DNA from: QHCE01 sp038260095
GTDB taxonomy: Bacteria; Actinomycetota; Actinomycetes; Mycobacteriales; QHCE01
Assembly: GCA_038260095.1 (NCBI GenBank)
Contig: JBBSOC010000055.1
Location: 1-14,517 of the forward strand
Direction of reading: 5' to 3'
Length of the DNA stretch: 14,517 bases
Shown here: positions 13,024 through 14,517 of the stretch, in pieces
Layout of the letters: each line of letters begins with the position of its first letter
Position numbering within the stretch: the first letter of the stretch is position 1
Program-made: the position numbers and the translations under genes
The notes under the pieces: generated by a model
Told to the model about the DNA's origin: nothing
Seen by the model: only the letters and a program-made list of their open reading frames with translations
Databases searched by the model: none

Positions 13024-13748
13024 GTTTCCTCGGACATGACTTCGTCTAGCCGGTAGAGCAGTTTGTCATCGGCGGCAAGCGCAAAGGCTAGCTCCGGGTC
13101 GGCATTCAGCAGCACCGGTGTATTGGTCTGGTTTACCAATACCACTCCGTTAGCCGGATCGATCTCGTCGACATCATCGAGTGCCGCGAGCGTGCCGTCA
13201 CCTGCGTCAATCAGCGCGTAAATCGCCTCGCCAAGGCCGCTAACGTTAGGCAGGTTTGCGCTGCTGATCCCAGCGCGCATCTGAGCATCTCGCGCGGCGT
13301 GCATCACCGCATTGGGATCACTAATTACATAGTCTCGGCGCTGCCGAACGCAAATTAAAGTCTCGGCCTGAGATGCACCGGCGTGCTGTTCGATAGGAAG
13401 CACACCGGCCCGTCGAGACGCGGCCGTTTGAGCAACCATTCCAGTCAAATCTTCATCAGTCAACAACGGCGCCATTACGGTATGGGACGCCACCCCCGAA
13501 CGACCCAATGTTGGTGGAGCTACTTGAGCGGCCCCGTCGGGGTCGATGTATTCGCAATCCCATGGAGTGACTTCATCGTAGGTTTGGTTCACTAGATCGT
13601 CATAATGCACGCTGGCGTTATTCAGCGTGGTGTATGCAACCCAAATCTCTTCGTCGGTAGCGACCGATGACTTCAGAACGGCTCGATGATGGCGAGCGGC
13701 TCGAATCACCGCATCCAACGCGGCGTCGATATCAGCTTCCGTCGCCAT
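13020..13748 (-). CDS. Conserved-looking hypothetical protein, 242 residues
   Basis: I do not recognise the family with certainty. The product is acidic and starts MATEADIDAALDAVIRAARH, with EEIWVAYTTLNNASVHYDDL and VNQTYDEVTPWDCEYIDPD following, then LPNVSGLGEAIYALIDAGDG and a very acidic stretch (ALDDVDEIDPANGVVLVNQT). There is no signal peptide or membrane segment, so it is probably cytoplasmic. The start is well supported: GGAGG (13760-13756) lies 7 nt upstream of ATG 13748. Its stop overlaps the reductase stop tail to tail (4 bp), leaving no room for a separate terminator. Position near uppP recalls the Rv2137c neighbourhood, but I cannot confirm homology. Confidence 0.75.
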   Translation of the reverse strand: MATEADIDAALDAVIRAARHHRAVLKSSVATDEEIWVAYTTLNNASVHYDDLVNQTYDEVTPWDCEYIDPDGAAQVAPPTLGRSGVASHTVMAPLLTDEDLTGMVAQTAASRRAGVLPIEQHAGASQAETLICVRQRRDYVISDPNAVMHAARDAQMRAGISSANLPNVSGLGEAIYALIDAGDGTLAALDDVDEIDPANGVVLVNQTNTPVLLNADPELAFALAADDKLLYRLDEVMSEET

Positions 13749-13944
13749 GAGTCGGCCTCCGAAGAATCACAAGCGGTTGATGGAACTACAACTATCAGCT
13801 GCGGCCGGCAAGTGGAAGCCCGCTTGAACGCACGCCGACACCGAAGCGTAGCCCCTGCACGCTCGCCCGTTCATCCACACCACGGAATAACGTAGGAAAG
13901 CCAAGGTCAGCTGGCAGCCGCAGCGGCTAGGATCCGTACACACT

Positions 13945-14025
13945 ATGTCTAGCAGTAACAATGACTTTGCGTCTGTCAGCTATGACATTTACCAGCGACT
14001 GACACGGCTCGATCTGCCCTCATGA
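13945..14025 (+). CDS. Possible small ORF or truncated gene start (26 residues)
   Basis: ATG 13945 opens a 26-residue frame (MSSSNNDFASVSYDIYQRLT and six more) that ends at TGA 14023-14025. A TANNNT-type TAGGAT (13928-13933) lies 11 nt upstream, a good distance for a transcript with almost no leader. It may be a genuine tiny gene, the start of a gene lost by rearrangement next to the broken hydrolase, or chance. The rest of the gap 13749-14019 shows no other gene. Confidence 0.2.
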   Translation: MSSSNNDFASVSYDIYQRLTRLDLPS

Positions 14026-14379
14026 CAGCACCGATGCCGGGCTTAACGCTTGAGTCCAGGTAAAACCTGCCGCACGGGTGATACGGGCAAGCTCGTGCTG
14101 GCCCTTGCCGTTTGGATGGAAGAAGTCGAAGTTGCTCAGCAGCTCGGCGCCGAATTGATGGTTGAACACAGCGTTATTATCGAATTTGCAGTTGCGTCCA
14201 TACGAGGTACACAGCTGCCCGAGCACACCGTTGTAATCAGCTACCCTCTGTCGAACGCGGTCGCGGCGGGCGTTGTCCGCAGGGGCTGTCGAAGTTGGGT
14301 TGGCGAGCAGGCTTTGACAGATTTTGCTAATGCGCCACGCGCTCCGTGCCGCAAAGTTTCCGTGCCCAGCATCCCAAAC
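14020..14379 (-). pseudogene. SGNH/GDSL hydrolase, 3' fragment cut by an IS3-family element
   Basis: The frame ending at TGA 14020-14022 reads upstream without a stop to 14379: VWDAGHGNFAARSAW, then ICQSLLANPTSTAPADNARR, RVADYNGVLGQLC, KFDNNAVFNHQFGAELL and FDFFHPNGKGQHELA. The last contains the DXXH catalytic pair of the SGNH fold, typical of secreted lipase/esterase-like proteins of actinobacteria. Block I (GDS) and the N-terminus, including any signal peptide, are missing because an IS end starts at 14380. Only about 119 C-terminal residues remain, against roughly 260-400 for complete members. Confidence 0.75.
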
Positions 14380-14517
14380 TGAGGGGTATTTAGTTTTCCG
14401 GACAGGTTATTTTATGTTTTTTCGGTATTCGTTTTCGATGTGTTGTGGTGTTTGGTAGCCGAGGCGTGAGTGGAGTCGTTGCCGATTGTAGAACACTTCG
14501 ATGTATTCGGCGATTCC
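14380..14517 (-). mobile_element. Right end of an IS3-family insertion sequence (partial)
   Basis: On the plus strand the element starts TGAGGGGTATTTAG at 14380, matching the TG...CA ends of IS3-family elements, directly where the hydrolase frame breaks. The transposase C-terminus lies inside and the rest is off the window. The terminal repeat cannot be confirmed because the other end is not visible. Confidence 0.7.
14407..14517 (-). CDS. IS3-family transposase OrfB (integrase core), C-terminus only
   Basis: The 36 visible residues are GIAEYIEVFYNRQRLHSRLG followed by YQTPQHIENEYRKNIK. The YIEVFYNRQRLHSRLGYQTP segment is the well-known end of the DDE integrase core of IS3-family OrfB proteins. 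It runs to TAA at 14409-14407, 27 nt inside the IS end. The start and catalytic residues are outside the window. Confidence 0.92.
   Translation of the reverse strand, partial: GIAEYIEVFYNRQRLHSRLGYQTPQHIENEYRKNIK

Noticed and set aside
13770..13826. CAAGCGG / CCGCTTG inverted pair upstream of the hypothetical gene
   Set aside because: Only 7 bp and about 40 nt apart; expected by chance at this base composition.
1..14517. tRNA, rRNA and CRISPR arrays
   Set aside because: No cloverleaf-like CCA-adjacent segments, rRNA-like stretches or regularly spaced direct repeats were seen by eye on either strand.

Overview
The window looks like chromosomal DNA from a mycothiol-producing actinobacterium with moderately high GC (about 58-60% by eye, not computed). 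The evidence is mshC, DUF3090, an SCO1664-family gene, a PAC2-family gene, TANNNT-type -10 boxes with start codons at or near the predicted transcript start, and many GTG starts. The order metH / PAC2 ... mshC ... SCO1664-family / DUF3090 / phosphomutase / uppP matches, from memory, the Mycobacterium tuberculosis Rv2124c-Rv2136c neighbourhood, so this is a conserved actinobacterial backbone with insertions. I do not assign a genus. Several broken genes, a MITE and an IS3-family end suggest a genome undergoing some decay.

Layout. 1-897 (-): N-terminal 299 codons of cobalamin-dependent methionine synthase (metH). 945-1799 (+): PAC2-family protein, divergent from metH, followed after 16 bp by an L-asparaginase (1816-2868). 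Next comes a degraded C-terminal piece of a second asparaginase (about 2891-3040), a 138-nt leader with a hairpin, and a glutamine-dependent asparagine synthetase (asnB, 3267-5114). mshC (5252-6523, -) converges on asnB. Upstream of mshC sits an inserted HEPN/MNT toxin-antitoxin pair (6595-7478, -) with a clear inverted-repeat operator.

7572-8770 (-) carries an unrecognised accessory gene split between two frames at a textbook-shaped slippery heptamer. 8821-11913 (-) is the conserved run uppP > histidine phosphatase > DUF3090 > SCO1664-family. The last member has lost its frame at one position, and a 160-bp MITE with a 5-bp target duplication separates the phosphatase from DUF3090. A 14-bp perfect inverted repeat lies between uppP and a divergent aldo/keto reductase (12061-13023, +). 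The reductase converges on a hypothetical gene (13020-13748, -). The right edge holds the 3' part of an SGNH hydrolase gene cut by an IS3-family element that runs off the window.

How the genes fit together. metH, mshC and uppP serve methionine, mycothiol and cell-wall lipid-carrier metabolism and are housekeeping genes. The asparaginase plus asnB block joins opposing reactions of asparagine turnover in one place. The most unusual items are the possible -1 frameshift gene next to the toxin-antitoxin operon, the MITE placed exactly at a stop codon, the strong dyads around uppP and inside mshC, and the asnB leader.
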